A stretch of DNA of 64,000 nucleotides from CAYLUN01 sp964386865 (GTDB taxonomy: Bacteria > Verrucomicrobiota > Kiritimatiellia > RFP12 > UBA1067). The notes below the pieces were generated by a model. It was not told the DNA's origin. It was given only the letters and a program-made list of their open reading frames with translations, and made no database searches. Position 1 is the first letter of the stretch. Every line of letters begins with the position of its first letter. This document shows positions 1 to 8,694 of the stretch, one piece after another. The stretch lies in assembly GCA_964386865.1 (NCBI GenBank), contig CAYLUN010000012.1, forward strand, positions 40,044-104,043, given 5' to 3'. The position numbers and the translations under genes are program-made.

Positions 1-672
1 CTGGGCGGCAAGGCCCCCTACCTGCTCGACAACCCGCGCTTCAGCGGCAAGGCCGGCGGCGCGACCCGCACGGTCTCGGCCGGACGGCCCACCGCGGCCA
101 TGACGATCGACGGCCAGCTCGAAGGGTGGCCGGGCCGCCCGCCCGAGCGCGTCGCCACCGACCGCCTCGTCGCGGGCCGCGAAAGCAACGGGCTGGAGGC
201 CGCCTTCAAAGTCGCGTGGGACGACAAGGCCCTCTACCTGCTCGTGAACGTCACCGACGCGACGCCCATGAAGAACGCGCACGCCGGCGACCACCTCTGG
301 AGCGCCGACGGCATCGAGCTATTCATCGGCAGCGAGCGGCTCGACCAGGGCGGCACGCTGCTCTTCACCGACCGCCAGATCCTGCTCGGCGCGGGCCAGG
401 CCAACCAGGCGCACGTCGTGAACGCGGCCCGGCAGCCCGCCATCGAGACCTCGGTTACGCCCGCCGTGGACGGCAAGGGCTACACGCTCGAGGCCTCGAT
501 CCCGTGGCCCGCGCTCGACGTCACGCCGAAAGAGGGCCAGACGCTACTCTTCGACCTCATGGTGGACAACAGCGACGACGGCAAGGGCCGCACCTGCCAG
601 CTCGGCTGGAACGGCGGCGCCCGTAACTCCGCCGACCGCAGCGCCTGGGGCCGCCTCACGCTGACCCCCTAA
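1..672 (+). CDS. C-terminus of a protein with a CBM9-type sugar-binding domain (5' end outside window)
   Basis: The reading frame is open from base 1 and gives 223 visible residues ending at TAA. From about residue 30 onward it has the layout of a carbohydrate-binding family 9-like beta-sandwich: an early IDGQLEGWP strand, then VAWDDKALYLLVNVTD, then the WSADGIELFIG segment typical of this fold, and a late GYTLEASIPWPAL strand. In the family this domain is usually a C-terminal appendage of secreted glycosidases or of large hypothetical secreted proteins, where it holds the enzyme on polysaccharide. What precedes it lies outside the window, so the catalytic partner is unknown. Its stop is followed directly by tandem repeats rather than another gene. 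Confidence 0.75.
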   Translation: MGGKAPYLLDNPRFSGKAGGATRTVSAGRPTAAMTIDGQLEGWPGRPPERVATDRLVAGRESNGLEAAFKVAWDDKALYLLVNVTDATPMKNAHAGDHLWSADGIELFIGSERLDQGGTLLFTDRQILLGAGQANQAHVVNAARQPAIETSVTPAVDGKGYTLEASIPWPALDVTPKEGQTLLFDLMVDNSDDGKGRTCQLGWNGGARNSADRSAWGRLTLTP

Positions 673-725
673 CGCTCAACGCTCAACGAATCAAAATCGC
701 TATCGGCATCGCTATCGGTATCGGC
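673..725. repeat. Heptamer and hexamer tandem repeats after the stop codon
   Basis: CGCTCAA is repeated twice (673-686). A hexamer array follows at 696-725 made of ATCGCT, ATCGGC, ATCGCT, ATCGGT and ATCGGC. These are simple tandem units in noncoding DNA. The heptamer is the reverse complement of the family at 777-797, so the two blocks could also pair in RNA and act as a terminator. Confidence 0.8.
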
Positions 726-776
726 CCCCGTTTCCGACGCGGCACGCGCGCCCCGCCCGCGCCCCCTTTCTCCACT

Positions 777-797
777 TGAGCGCTGAGCGTTGAGCGC
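777..797. repeat. Three-copy heptamer repeat TGAGCGY
   Basis: TGAGCGC, TGAGCGT and TGAGCGC follow each other without a gap. The same heptamer occurs twice at 1899-1912, and its complement lies at 673-686, so it is a dispersed element of this region rather than a one-off. Confidence 0.8.
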
Positions 798-827
798 TCT
801 CTCCCGCCCCACTTATCATCGTCTGGC

Positions 828-950
828 CGTTATGCACGGCCTGGCGGTACATAACGTCAAACCCGCGCGCCACGACATTCTGTCGCGGCTTGCCGACCGA
901 CTGGTCGGCGAGCGAGCAACTACTTGAATGTCAGAGAATTACGTATTCTC
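828..950. other. Noncoding stretch with three successive inverted repeats
   Basis: Within the 409-base gap 673-1081 there are three perfect dyads. CGTTATG/CATAACG lies at 828-834 and 850-856. GCCGACC/GGTCGGC lies at 892-898 and 903-909 with a 4-base loop. GAGAAT/ATTCTC lies at 934-939 and 945-950. The second looks like a hairpin terminator without a T run, and the third like an operator. I see no coding potential. The spacing resembles recombination or cassette borders, but no attC core pair fits the GTTRRRY/RYYYAAC rule. Confidence 0.55.
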
Positions 951-1081
951 GTAGCTTGGACTTGACGAAACCACGGTTCCCTGAGTAACTTCCCAGCCGT
1001 CGGCGTTCAGCATCGTTTTACCCGCCAGACCCGCGGATTGCGTTTGGACGCCTATTTCATGTTCGCCAGCAAAGGAGAAAC

Positions 1082-1453
1082 ATGAGAACAGGAACAGCAT
1101 TCATGGGTGCGGTTGCTATGGCGGTCAGTCTGCTGGTTGCGGGATGCTCACCCGCAGGCGGGCGGGCGGAAACCATCGCAGAGGGAACCATCTACTACGT
1201 TGAGTTCACGAAAGCAGGCGGGGGGGCCGAAGGCTTCACGCGTGTCAACAGTTCCACAGCGGTGCCCGGACGAAACGGCAGTTGGAATATGGATGCATAC
1301 GGTCGGCTCACACGGGACTTCCTGACGATTACGCGCCCACGACAGAAAGATCTTGGCCCCCTGGTGATCCCGGTCCACCGGCTGGTGTCGATTCAGTTCG
1401 GTGATGGCGGCATCAAGACGGTCAGTGAGAATCACCCTGCAGCGCCACAATGA
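1082..1453 (+). CDS. Small predicted lipoprotein of unknown function
   Basis: 123 residues. The N-terminus has a basic start, a hydrophobic stretch and a lipobox ending LVAGC at residues 18-22, so the mature protein is probably lipid-anchored through that cysteine. AAAGGAGAAA lies just before the ATG and gives a strong ribosome binding site. The mature part (about 100 residues) has no motif I recognise. It contains a short IPVHRLVSIQF segment that could be a beta strand. It stands alone between repeat-rich noncoding stretches, next to another small gene, in what looks like an accessory spot. Function unknown. Confidence 0.6.
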   Translation: MRTGTAFMGAVAMAVSLLVAGCSPAGGRAETIAEGTIYYVEFTKAGGGAEGFTRVNSSTAVPGRNGSWNMDAYGRLTRDFLTITRPRQKDLGPLVIPVHRLVSIQFGDGGIKTVSENHPAAPQ

Positions 1454-1537
1454 CAGAAGCGGAAGGCCAACCATCCGCTGCTCGGCACGTCGCTTCGCGC
1501 CGCCCGAGAGCGCCCACGTTGGTCAATAGAGTAAAGC

Positions 1538-1783
1538 ATGCTTAAAGGTGTTTTGAAAGTAGCGTTGTCAGTTGCCACAGTCATGGCATGGGCGGCTTTT
1601 TTGTTTCTCGACTCGCTCTGGAGTGCGTGCCTCAGCCGTGCGGTCGAGGAGGGGAGCAAAGCCTACGGCGAAATTTACGGGCCGCTTTCCTTCTTCCGTC
1701 CGCTCTCGATGTATTCCGCCTGGGCTCTTTCACTGCTCTGCGCCGGCTTACTGGTGATCGGCTCGAAAGAAAAGAAGCAGTGA
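1538..1783 (+). CDS. Small two-helix membrane protein, unknown
   Basis: 81 residues with two hydrophobic segments, about residues 5-25 (VALSVATVMAWAAFLFL) and 55-75 (YSAWALSLLCAGLLVIG), joined by a polar loop and ending in a charged KEKKQ tail. This is consistent with a small inner-membrane protein with both ends cytoplasmic. The ribosome binding site is weak (only AGAG upstream). It follows the lipoprotein gene by 84 bases and may be cotranscribed. No family recognised, and at this size a spurious ORF cannot be excluded. Confidence 0.45.
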   Translation: MLKGVLKVALSVATVMAWAAFLFLDSLWSACLSRAVEEGSKAYGEIYGPLSFFRPLSMYSAWALSLLCAGLLVIGSKEKKQ

Positions 1784-1800
1784 ACGGGCTCACAAACTGA

Positions 1801-1835
1801 GTGTGGCGCGGCGACGTCCGCCAGCCGTGCCACAC
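1801..1835 (+). terminator. Stem-loop after the small membrane protein gene
   Basis: GTGTGGC (1801-1807) pairs with GCCACAC (1829-1835), and a second GGCG/CGCC pairing lies inside, so the RNA would form a long GC-rich stem. No T run follows, so factor-independent termination is uncertain. Confidence 0.45.
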
Positions 1836-1898
1836 CTACCGCGAGGGTTCGCCGCCGTACAAGAAGGGCATCGCCTCGGGCCCCAGCCGTCTGCGGCC

Positions 1899-1912
1899 TG
1901 AGCGCTGAGCGC
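1899..1912. repeat. Two-copy heptamer TGAGCGC
   Basis: Same unit as at 777-797. It lies about 15 bases upstream of the -35 element of the GH78 gene. Confidence 0.75.
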
Positions 1913-1926
1913 GCTGGAAATCTGAA

Positions 1927-1956
1927 TTGACTCCTCTTCTCTTCAGGTCATAATAC
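1927..1956 (+). promoter_or_regulatory. Sigma-70-type promoter for the GH78 operon
   Basis: TTGACT at 1927-1932 and TAATAC at 1951-1956 are separated by 18 bases. A start near 1963 would give a leader of about 46 bases before the ATG at 2009. Confidence 0.6.
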
Positions 1957-2008
1957 TGGCTCGTTGAGCCTGGGGACGCATGGGCCATACGCTGAAATGG
2001 GGGTCTCG

Positions 2009-5000
2009 ATGAGAGCACGCATCATCTGTCGTCGCGGGCTGGCGCTGGCCGCCGGCCTTCTGTTCGCACACCAAGCCGCGCGGGCGGAGCTTGAGGCCGA
2101 GCGCCTGCGCTGCGAGTACCGCAAGAATCCGCAGGGCATCGACGAGGCCCAGCCGCGCCTGAGCTGGCAGCTCGATGCGGACGGCGCTCGCGGCGTCAGG
2201 CAGAGCGCCTACCATGTCTTGGTGGCCAGCAGCGCGGCGCTGCTCAAGAAAGGCGCGGGCGACCTGTGGGACTCGGGCAAAGTCGCCGCGGACCGCAGCA
2301 CGCAGATCGCGTACGCGGGCAGGCCGCTCGCTTCGCGCCAAGCCTGCTTCTGGAAGGTCCGCGTCTACGGTCAGGACGGCGAGGCGTCGGACTGGAGCGA
2401 CCCTGCGTCGTGGACCATGGGCCTGCTTCAGCCGAGCGACTGGCAGGGCACGTGGATTGGCAAAGACGAGACGGCGAAGACCGTCCTGCTCGAGGGCTGC
2501 TCGTGGATCGGACACCCCGAGAGTTTCAAGGGTGTCACCGCCGGGCCGGGCCTGCGTTTCTACCGCCGCGCGTTCGAGCTGCCCGCCGACCGCCCCCTGC
2601 GCCGCGCCGAGCTGAACCTCGCGGGCGACAACCTCTTCTCCTGCTCGATCAACGGCGAGCACGCGCTGGCCGGCGGCAGCTTCGCGGCAGTCACTCAGCG
2701 CGACGTCACGCGTTTCTTGCGCCCGGGCCGCAACGTCATCGCCGTGCAGGTCAACAACCTCGGCGACAACCCCAACCCGGCAGGCGCGGTCGGCAAGCTC
2801 ACCGTCACGTTCGAACGCGGCGAGCCGCTCGTGATCGCCACGGACGGACAGTGGAAGTCGCACGGCGCCGAGATCAAGCAGTGGCACCTGCCCGCCTTCG
2901 ACGACGCGGCGTGGAAGCCCGTCAACGTCCTGGGGCCTGTCGGCATGCAGCCGTGGGGCCCGGTGCACGGCCCCGAAGACCGCACCCTCGCAGCCCGCAT
3001 GCTGCGCAAGGAGTTCGCTGCCGCCAAAAAGGTCGCGCGAGCGACCGTCTATTTCAGCGGCCTCGGCCTCTCCGAGCTCTACCTCAACGGCGAGAAGGTC
3101 GGCGACGCCGTGCTCTCGCCGGGCCTCACCCACTACACTGCCCGTGCCTTCTACGTGACCTTCGACGTGACCGAGCAGCTCCGGCGCGGCGCCAACGCGC
3201 TGGGCGTCTGGCTCGGCAACGGCCGCTTCTTCGCGCCCCGCTCCACCTATCCGATGAAGACGCTCAGCTACGGCTATCCGAAGCTCCTGCTTCAGCTCGA
3301 GATCGACTACGCCGACGGCACGCGCGACACGGTGGCCAGCGACGGCACGTGGCGGCTCACCTGCGACGGCCCGATCACGGCCAACAACGAGTACGACGGC
3401 GAAGCCTACGACGCCCGCCGCGAGCTGCACGGCTGGGCCGTGCCCGGCTTCGACGACTCTGCGTGGCAGGCGGCGCAGCGCGTGGACGCGCCCGGCCCCA
3501 CGGTCTCCGCGCAGATGGCCGAGCCCATCCGCGTGACGGGCGCGCTCACGCCCGTCGCGCTCACCGAGCCCAAGCCCGGCGTGTTCATTTACGACATGGG
3601 GCAGAACCTGGTCGGCTGGTGCCGCCTCCGCGTGCGCGGGCCTGCAGGAACAACGGTCAAGCTGCGCCACGCTGAAACCCTGCTGCCGGACGGCACGCTC
3701 TACCTCGACAACATCCGCAGCGCCAAGGTCACCGACACCTACACGCTCAAAGGCGGCGGCAGCGAGGTCTACGAGCCGCGCTTCACCTACCACGGCTTCC
3801 GCTACGTCGAAGTCACCGGCTTCCCGGGCAAGCCAGACCTCCACACGCTCGGCGGCTGCGTGGTCAACGACGACGTCGCGAGCGCGGGCGACTTCACCTG
3901 CTCGAATCCGACCATCAACAGCATCTATCAGATCTCCCGCTGGGGCACGCGCGGCAACTACCGCAGCATGCCGACCGACTGCCCGCAGCGCGACGAGCGC
4001 CAGGGGTGGCTCGGCGACCGCTCCTCGGAGTCCAAGGGCGAGTCGTACTTCTTCGACGTTGCGGCGCTCTACACCAAGTGGCTGCACGACATGGCCGACT
4101 CGCAGAAGGAGAGCGGCAGCATCCCGGACGTCTGCCCGCCCTACTGGCCGCTCTACAACGACAGCGTCACGTGGCCCGGCAGCGCGGTCATCATCCCCGG
4201 CGCGCTCATCGACCAGTACGGCGACACGCGCATCGTCGCGCGCCACTACCCCGCCATGCAGAAGTGGATCGCGCACATGAGCAGCTACGTCACGAACGGC
4301 ATCATCGAGAAGGACAGCTACGGCGACTGGTGCGTGCCGCCCGAGGACCCCAAGCTGATCCACTCCAAGGATCCGGCCCGCAAGACCGCGCCGGCGCTGC
4401 TCGCCACCAGCTACTTCTATCACTGCCTCACGCTGATGGCCCGCTACGCCACGCTGCTCGACAAGCCCGCCGACGCGCAGCGCTACCTCGCGCAGGCCGA
4501 TGCCATGAAGCTCGCCTTCAACGCCACATTCTACAAGCCCGACCTCGGCACCTACGACAACGGCACCCAGACCGCCTGCGTGCTGCCCCTTGCCTTCGGC
4601 CTCGTGCCGCCGGCCGAGCGCGGACGCGTGTTCGGTCACCTCGTCAAGAAGATCACGGGCGAAACCACGGGGCACGTCGGCACCGGCCTCGTCGGCGGCC
4701 AGTGGCTCAACCGCGTGCTGACCGAGGGCGGCCGCGCCGACCTCTCGTACGGCTTCGCCACGCACACCGACTACCCGAGCTGGGGCTACATGCTCAGCAA
4801 GGGCGCGACCACGGTGTGGGAGCTGTGGAACGGCGACACCGCCGACCCCGCGATGAACTCCGGCAACCACGTGATGCTCGTCGGCGACCTGATCATCTGG
4901 TTCAATGAGACGCTCGCGGGCATCGCGCCCGACCCGGCGCAGCCCGGCTTCAAGCACATCGTCATGCGGCCGCAGCCGGTCGGCGACCTCACCTCTGTCA

Positions 5001-5251
5001 AGGCCTCGCACCACTCGCCCTATGGCACGATCCGCAGCGAGTGGGCGCGCAAGGACGGCGCGTTCGACTGGCGCATCGAGGTGCCTGCCAACGCGACCGC
5101 CACCGTGTACGTGCCTGCCGCAGGCGCCGACGCTGTGACCGAAGGCGGCAAGCCGCTCGCGAAGGCCAAGGGCGTCAAGCTGCTCCGCGCCGAGGGCGGC
5201 GCGGTCGCGCTTGAGGTCGGGTCTGGCGAGTACCGCTTCTCTGTTCGCTAG
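2009..5251 (+). CDS. Secreted GH78 alpha-L-rhamnosidase
   Basis: 1080 residues. It releases alpha-L-rhamnose from plant or algal glycans or glycosides. The domain order matches the bacterial rhamnosidase family: an N-terminal fibronectin-like part, a galactose-binding-like N domain with RLRVRGPAGTTVKLRHAETL, a six-hairpin catalytic barrel and a C-terminal beta domain. The family hallmark MPTDCPQRDERQGWLGD sits near residue 655, and the barrel end motif ATTVWELWNG near 935, both regions known to carry the catalytic acids. The chosen ATG starts a clear signal peptide (RRGLALAAGLLFAHQAARA). The frame also opens at a TTG 45 bases upstream, but that adds a non-signal extension. First gene of a plus-strand operon ending at 10110. 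A second rhamnosidase of another family lies at 15610. Confidence 0.93.
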   Translation: MRARIICRRGLALAAGLLFAHQAARAELEAERLRCEYRKNPQGIDEAQPRLSWQLDADGARGVRQSAYHVLVASSAALLKKGAGDLWDSGKVAADRSTQIAYAGRPLASRQACFWKVRVYGQDGEASDWSDPASWTMGLLQPSDWQGTWIGKDETAKTVLLEGCSWIGHPESFKGVTAGPGLRFYRRAFELPADRPLRRAELNLAGDNLFSCSINGEHALAGGSFAAVTQRDVTRFLRPGRNVIAVQVNNLGDNPNPAGAVGKLTVTFERGEPLVIATDGQWKSHGAEIKQWHLPAFDDAAWKPVNVLGPVGMQPWGPVHGPEDRTLAARMLRKEFAAAKKVARATVYFSGLGLSELYLNGEKVGDAVLSPGLTHYTARAFYVTFDVTEQLRRGANALGVWLGNGRFFAPRSTYPMKTLSYGYPKLLLQLEIDYADGTRDTVASDGTWRLTCDGPITANNEYDGEAYDARRELHGWAVPGFDDSAWQAAQRVDAPGPTVSAQMAEPIRVTGALTPVALTEPKPGVFIYDMGQNLVGWCRLRVRGPAGTTVKLRHAETLLPDGTLYLDNIRSAKVTDTYTLKGGGSEVYEPRFTYHGFRYVEVTGFPGKPDLHTLGGCVVNDDVASAGDFTCSNPTINSIYQISRWGTRGNYRSMPTDCPQRDERQGWLGDRSSESKGESYFFDVAALYTKWLHDMADSQKESGSIPDVCPPYWPLYNDSVTWPGSAVIIPGALIDQYGDTRIVARHYPAMQKWIAHMSSYVTNGIIEKDSYGDWCVPPEDPKLIHSKDPARKTAPALLATSYFYHCLTLMARYATLLDKPADAQRYLAQADAMKLAFNATFYKPDLGTYDNGTQTACVLPLAFGLVPPAERGRVFGHLVKKITGETTGHVGTGLVGGQWLNRVLTEGGRADLSYGFATHTDYPSWGYMLSKGATTVWELWNGDTADPAMNSGNHVMLVGDLIIWFNETLAGIAPDPAQPGFKHIVMRPQPVGDLTSVKASHHSPYGTIRSEWARKDGAFDWRIEVPANATATVYVPAAGADAVTEGGKPLAKAKGVKLLRAEGGAVALEVGSGEYRFSVR

Positions 5252-5294
5252 GCTGACTTCGCTAGCGCTCGTCAACGCCAAGGGAGACGTGAAG

Positions 5295-6023
5295 ATGAAA
5301 AACCCCATGGACAGACAGCTCGAGAAGCGGCTCTCCGACCGAGCCGTCGCCATCGGCCGCGAGGCCGAGGTGCCGGCCTTCGCAGAGCTGCTCGAGGGCC
5401 TGCGCTCTTCGTCCGCCAATGTCCGGCGTCTCTCGGCGTCCGCGCTCGGCAAGCTCGCATGGCTGGGCGTCGATCAGGCGGCGGCCGTGCCCGCGCTCGC
5501 GCCGGTCGCGCGGGCTGACCCGCACGCGCAGACGCGCCAGTATGCCATCAAGGCGCTCAAGGCCTACGGCGCAGCGGCGCAGCCATGCGTACACGACCTG
5601 CGCGATCTCTCGCGCAACCCCGACGAAACCGATTACAACCGGCGCGACGCGGCATCGGCCGCCGACTTCGTAGAGGAGGCCGTGCGCGTCTGCGCGGCGC
5701 AGGCCGAACACCGCTGCCAGCGGTACAGCGTGCGCGTATCCGCCGACGAGTTCGCCCGCTCGCAGCAGGCCTTTCAGCGCGTCTATTGCGACCACTGCTT
5801 CGACTACATCGAGTACGGGGGCCTCGACACGCCGCAGTACAAGATGAGCATGTACAAGAAGCAGATGCTCTACCAGCAGGAAGGCAAGCGCTTAGTCTCA
5901 GTGTATCCCCGCGACCTGCCCAGCCTCGATGTCCTCCTCACCTCCAAGCTCCGCCTGTTCGGCTACACAGTCAGCGCCAACGAGCGAAGCGAAGTCAGCT
6001 TTGTCCGGAGACCACCCCTATGA
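5295..6023 (+). CDS. HEAT-repeat protein with C-terminal restriction-endonuclease-like segment
   Basis: 242 residues; the ATG is preceded by AGGGAGA. Residues about 20-130 form HEAT-like helical pairs (VRRLSASALGKLAWLG, TRQYAIKALKAYGAAA). The C-terminus, CFDYIEYGGLDTPQYK followed by YKKQMLYQQEGKRLVSVYP, has the spacing of a PD-(D/E)XK core (IEY-G, then Lys, then a hydrophobic strand). An expected zinc ribbon is damaged: one pair is CDHC, but the partner reads CQRYS instead of CxxC. The link between CDHCF and DYIEYGG is very short, so the front half of the nuclease fold, including its first acidic residue, seems absent. Probably inactive, or a deleted copy. It follows GH78 by 43 bases and its stop overlaps the next start by 4. 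Confidence 0.65.
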   Translation: MKNPMDRQLEKRLSDRAVAIGREAEVPAFAELLEGLRSSSANVRRLSASALGKLAWLGVDQAAAVPALAPVARADPHAQTRQYAIKALKAYGAAAQPCVHDLRDLSRNPDETDYNRRDAASAADFVEEAVRVCAAQAEHRCQRYSVRVSADEFARSQQAFQRVYCDHCFDYIEYGGLDTPQYKMSMYKKQMLYQQEGKRLVSVYPRDLPSLDVLLTSKLRLFGYTVSANERSEVSFVRRPPL

Positions 6024-8683
6024 CAGCCGTACTCTCCCTCTGCGCCGCTTTCGGCCTGCGCCTCATCGAGGTGCCCGCCGGCGAATTCCAGATGGGTTCA
6101 GACACTGGAAGTCGCGACCTCTGCTTCGGCGAGCGCTCCGCGCACGCGGTGCGGCTCACGCAGCCCTTCCGCATCTCAGCCACGGAGATCACGCTGGAGC
6201 AGTACAGGCAGTTCAGGCCGGACTTCGCCGGCACGACCAACTGCGCGCCCTACGCGGCGGGGCTAAGCTGGCGCGACGCCGACGCCTTCTGCGCCTGGCT
6301 CAGCACGCGCGAGGGCAAGCCCTACCGCCTGCCGACCGAAGCCGAGTGGGAGCACGTTTGCCGCCAGGCCGACAAGCTCGGCGTGCAGCGCCTGTTCGAC
6401 GAGCCGCTCGAGTGGTGCGCCGACTGGTACGGCGAGTATCCCGGCGGCCCGCTCACCGACCCGGCTGGCCCTGACAGCGGGCTCGCGCGCGTCGTGCGCG
6501 GCGGCTGCCTCGACGAAAAGGCGAAAGCCGAAGACTACGCGCACGCGTCAAACCGCGCGGGCATCGCGCCCGCCTTCGGCCTCGCCCCCGGCGCGCCCGC
6601 CGGGCTCGGCGCGCACCGCATCGGGTTCCGCGTCGTGCAGGCCCCGCCGCTCAGCGCGAGGCCGTGGCCGGCCCTCACCAGCCTCGTGCGGCAGGGTGTC
6701 AAGGACACGGCCGCGCTCGCCAAGCAAGGCCCGGATCCCGCAAAGCCGTATTTCCGCAAGCGCCACCTGCTCCCCGTGCCGCCCGACAACGCCCCAACCG
6801 AGGTGATCGACGCGACCGGGCTGCACCCCTCCTTCCGGCGTCACAACCACAGCCCCGCGCTGACCGCCTGCCCCAACGGCGACCTGCTGATGGCCATCTA
6901 CACGTCGCTCCGCGAATACGAGCCCGAGGTGTCGCTGGTCGCCGCCCGCCTGCGCTTCGGCGCCGACGAGTGGGACCGGCCCGCGCCCTTTGTTGACTTC
7001 CCCGGCACCAACGACCACGCGCCGCTGCTCGCTGCGGACGGCGCCACCGTGCGCCTCTTCTGGGGCAGCCCGCACCTGCCCGGCGGCTTTCCGTTCCAGT
7101 GGATCGAGTCGCCTGACAGCGGGGCGACGTGGAGCGACGCGCGCTTCCCGCGCTTCCTGGCAGAGCCCGGCCCGCACTCGCGCCAGCCGATCAACAGCTC
7201 CTTCCGCGACGAGCGCGGCACGCTCTACGTCGCCAGCGATGCAGGAGGCTCGACCTCGGTGCTGTGGGCGAGCGACGACAGCGGCCTGACCTGGCGCGAC
7301 ACCGTCGGCCGCAGCGCGGGACGACACACGGCCTACGCCCTGCTCAAGGACGGCAGCCTCCTCGGTCTGGGCGGCAAGAACAGCAGCGTGGACGGTTACA
7401 TGCCGCAGGTCGTCTCGCGCGACGGCGGCAAGACCTGGGAGAAGCGCGCGACGGTTTTCCCCGCCCTCGCCAACAACCAGCGCCCCAGCCTGCTGCGCCT
7501 CCAGAGCGGACGGCTCTTTTTCGCGGGCGACTATCAGGATATCCGCGGGCAGCGCCCGGCGGGGGTCACCGAGCGGGGCTCCTACGTGGCGCTCTCCGAG
7601 GACGACGGCCAGACCTGGCGCCAGAAGCGGCTGATCGGCACCCAGCCCCACGAGTCCGCCAGCGCCCTCGGCGGCGCAGACACGCTGGGCTACTCCGCCG
7701 CTTGCCAGGCCCCCAACGGCATGATTCACCTGATCACCACGATGAACCACCCCTGCCTCCACTTCGAGCTGAACGAGGCGTGGATCCTGGCGCCCGCCGC
7801 GCCTGCGCCCCGCGCCGCCGCGCTGCTGGCCTCTTCCGCCACCGACGTGCCCGAGGCCCTGTCATATCGGGAGACCTATCCGGACGGCAAACCGCGCATC
7901 ACGTGGCAGGGCGGCTGTGCGGACGACGGGCGCTTCCTGATGCACGGCACGGAGACGCGCTATTTCCCTGACGGGCGCAAGCAGTACGAGGCCACCTACC
8001 GGCTCGGGCGCAAGACCGGCGCCGAGACGCTGTGGCGCGAGGACGGCACCGCGCACGAACAGGGGCAGCATCGCGAAGACGGCGTGAGCGTCTGGACGCA
8101 GTTCTGGCCAAGCGGCAAGAAGAGGGCCGAGTCGAGCTGGCGCGGAGCCTTCGCCGACGGACCCGCCACGTGCTGGGCGGCGGACGGCTCAGTCGCGAGC
8201 CGCGCCCGCTTCGCCAACGGCCAAGCGACGCTGGAAGCGGCGGACGGCTCCGCAGATGCCGCCAAGCCGGGCCAGCGCGTGCCGGGCGGCGCGTTCGAAG
8301 GCGCGCCGTGCTACGTCGACCGAGACTACCGCATCGCGTCGCTGCCGTCAACGCTGACGGGCGGCGACCTCGTGCGCACCGCCAACGACGACGACTACGC
8401 GGCCGCCGAGGACTACCTCGCGCTCGACCTCGACGCCGACGCTACGGTCTACGTGTGCTACTGGGCCGAAGCCAACGAACTGCCGAAGTGGCTGAAGCAG
8501 GGGGGCTGGGAGCGCACGACCGGCCAGGCCCGCGTCAAAATCGGCACCGAATACAAGGCCTACACCGTCTTCGCCCGCGCCGCGCCCAAGGGCCGGCTCC
8601 TGCTCGGCGGCAACTCCCGCGCCCGCACCGGCGCGGTCAGCACCTATTTCGCCGTGATCCAAACCGCAAAACCGAAACCGTGA
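6020..8683 (+). CDS. Three-part fusion: FGE-sulfatase-like, sialidase-like propeller, MORN-variant repeats
   Basis: 887 residues. Residues about 12-200 are a compact formylglycine-generating-enzyme-like domain (LIEVPAGEFQMGSD, PYRLPTEAEWEHVC, LEWCADWYGEYP, RVVRGGCLD). Residues about 265-590 are a six-bladed propeller with four Asp boxes (SPDSGATW, SDDSGLTW, SRDGGKTW, SEDDGQTW) as in exo-sialidase-like proteins. Residues about 615-745 carry MORN-variant repeats of the form YPDGKP..., YFPDGRKQYEATY, WPSGKKRAESSW. The last 140 residues are unassigned. Only a short hydrophobic start precedes the FGE part, so export is uncertain. Many bacterial FGE-like domains are not sulfatase activators. The ATGA overlap with the previous gene shows translational coupling. 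Confidence 0.75.
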   Translation: MTAVLSLCAAFGLRLIEVPAGEFQMGSDTGSRDLCFGERSAHAVRLTQPFRISATEITLEQYRQFRPDFAGTTNCAPYAAGLSWRDADAFCAWLSTREGKPYRLPTEAEWEHVCRQADKLGVQRLFDEPLEWCADWYGEYPGGPLTDPAGPDSGLARVVRGGCLDEKAKAEDYAHASNRAGIAPAFGLAPGAPAGLGAHRIGFRVVQAPPLSARPWPALTSLVRQGVKDTAALAKQGPDPAKPYFRKRHLLPVPPDNAPTEVIDATGLHPSFRRHNHSPALTACPNGDLLMAIYTSLREYEPEVSLVAARLRFGADEWDRPAPFVDFPGTNDHAPLLAADGATVRLFWGSPHLPGGFPFQWIESPDSGATWSDARFPRFLAEPGPHSRQPINSSFRDERGTLYVASDAGGSTSVLWASDDSGLTWRDTVGRSAGRHTAYALLKDGSLLGLGGKNSSVDGYMPQVVSRDGGKTWEKRATVFPALANNQRPSLLRLQSGRLFFAGDYQDIRGQRPAGVTERGSYVALSEDDGQTWRQKRLIGTQPHESASALGGADTLGYSAACQAPNGMIHLITTMNHPCLHFELNEAWILAPAAPAPRAAALLASSATDVPEALSYRETYPDGKPRITWQGGCADDGRFLMHGTETRYFPDGRKQYEATYRLGRKTGAETLWREDGTAHEQGQHREDGVSVWTQFWPSGKKRAESSWRGAFADGPATCWAADGSVASRARFANGQATLEAADGSADAAKPGQRVPGGAFEGAPCYVDRDYRIASLPSTLTGGDLVRTANDDDYAAAEDYLALDLDADATVYVCYWAEANELPKWLKQGGWERTTGQARVKIGTEYKAYTVFARAAPKGRLLLGGNSRARTGAVSTYFAVIQTAKPKP

Positions 8684-8694
8684 GGAAACAACCC

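Noticed and set aside
673..1835. Integron-like gene cassettes around the two small genes
   Set aside because: Inverted repeats are present, but no pair fits attC core sites and no integron integrase is in the window.
1943..5452. 1169-codon open frame on the minus strand opposite GH78
   Set aside because: It is the mirror of a strong GH78 gene in GC-rich DNA, has low-complexity Arg/Ala/Val content and no family features.
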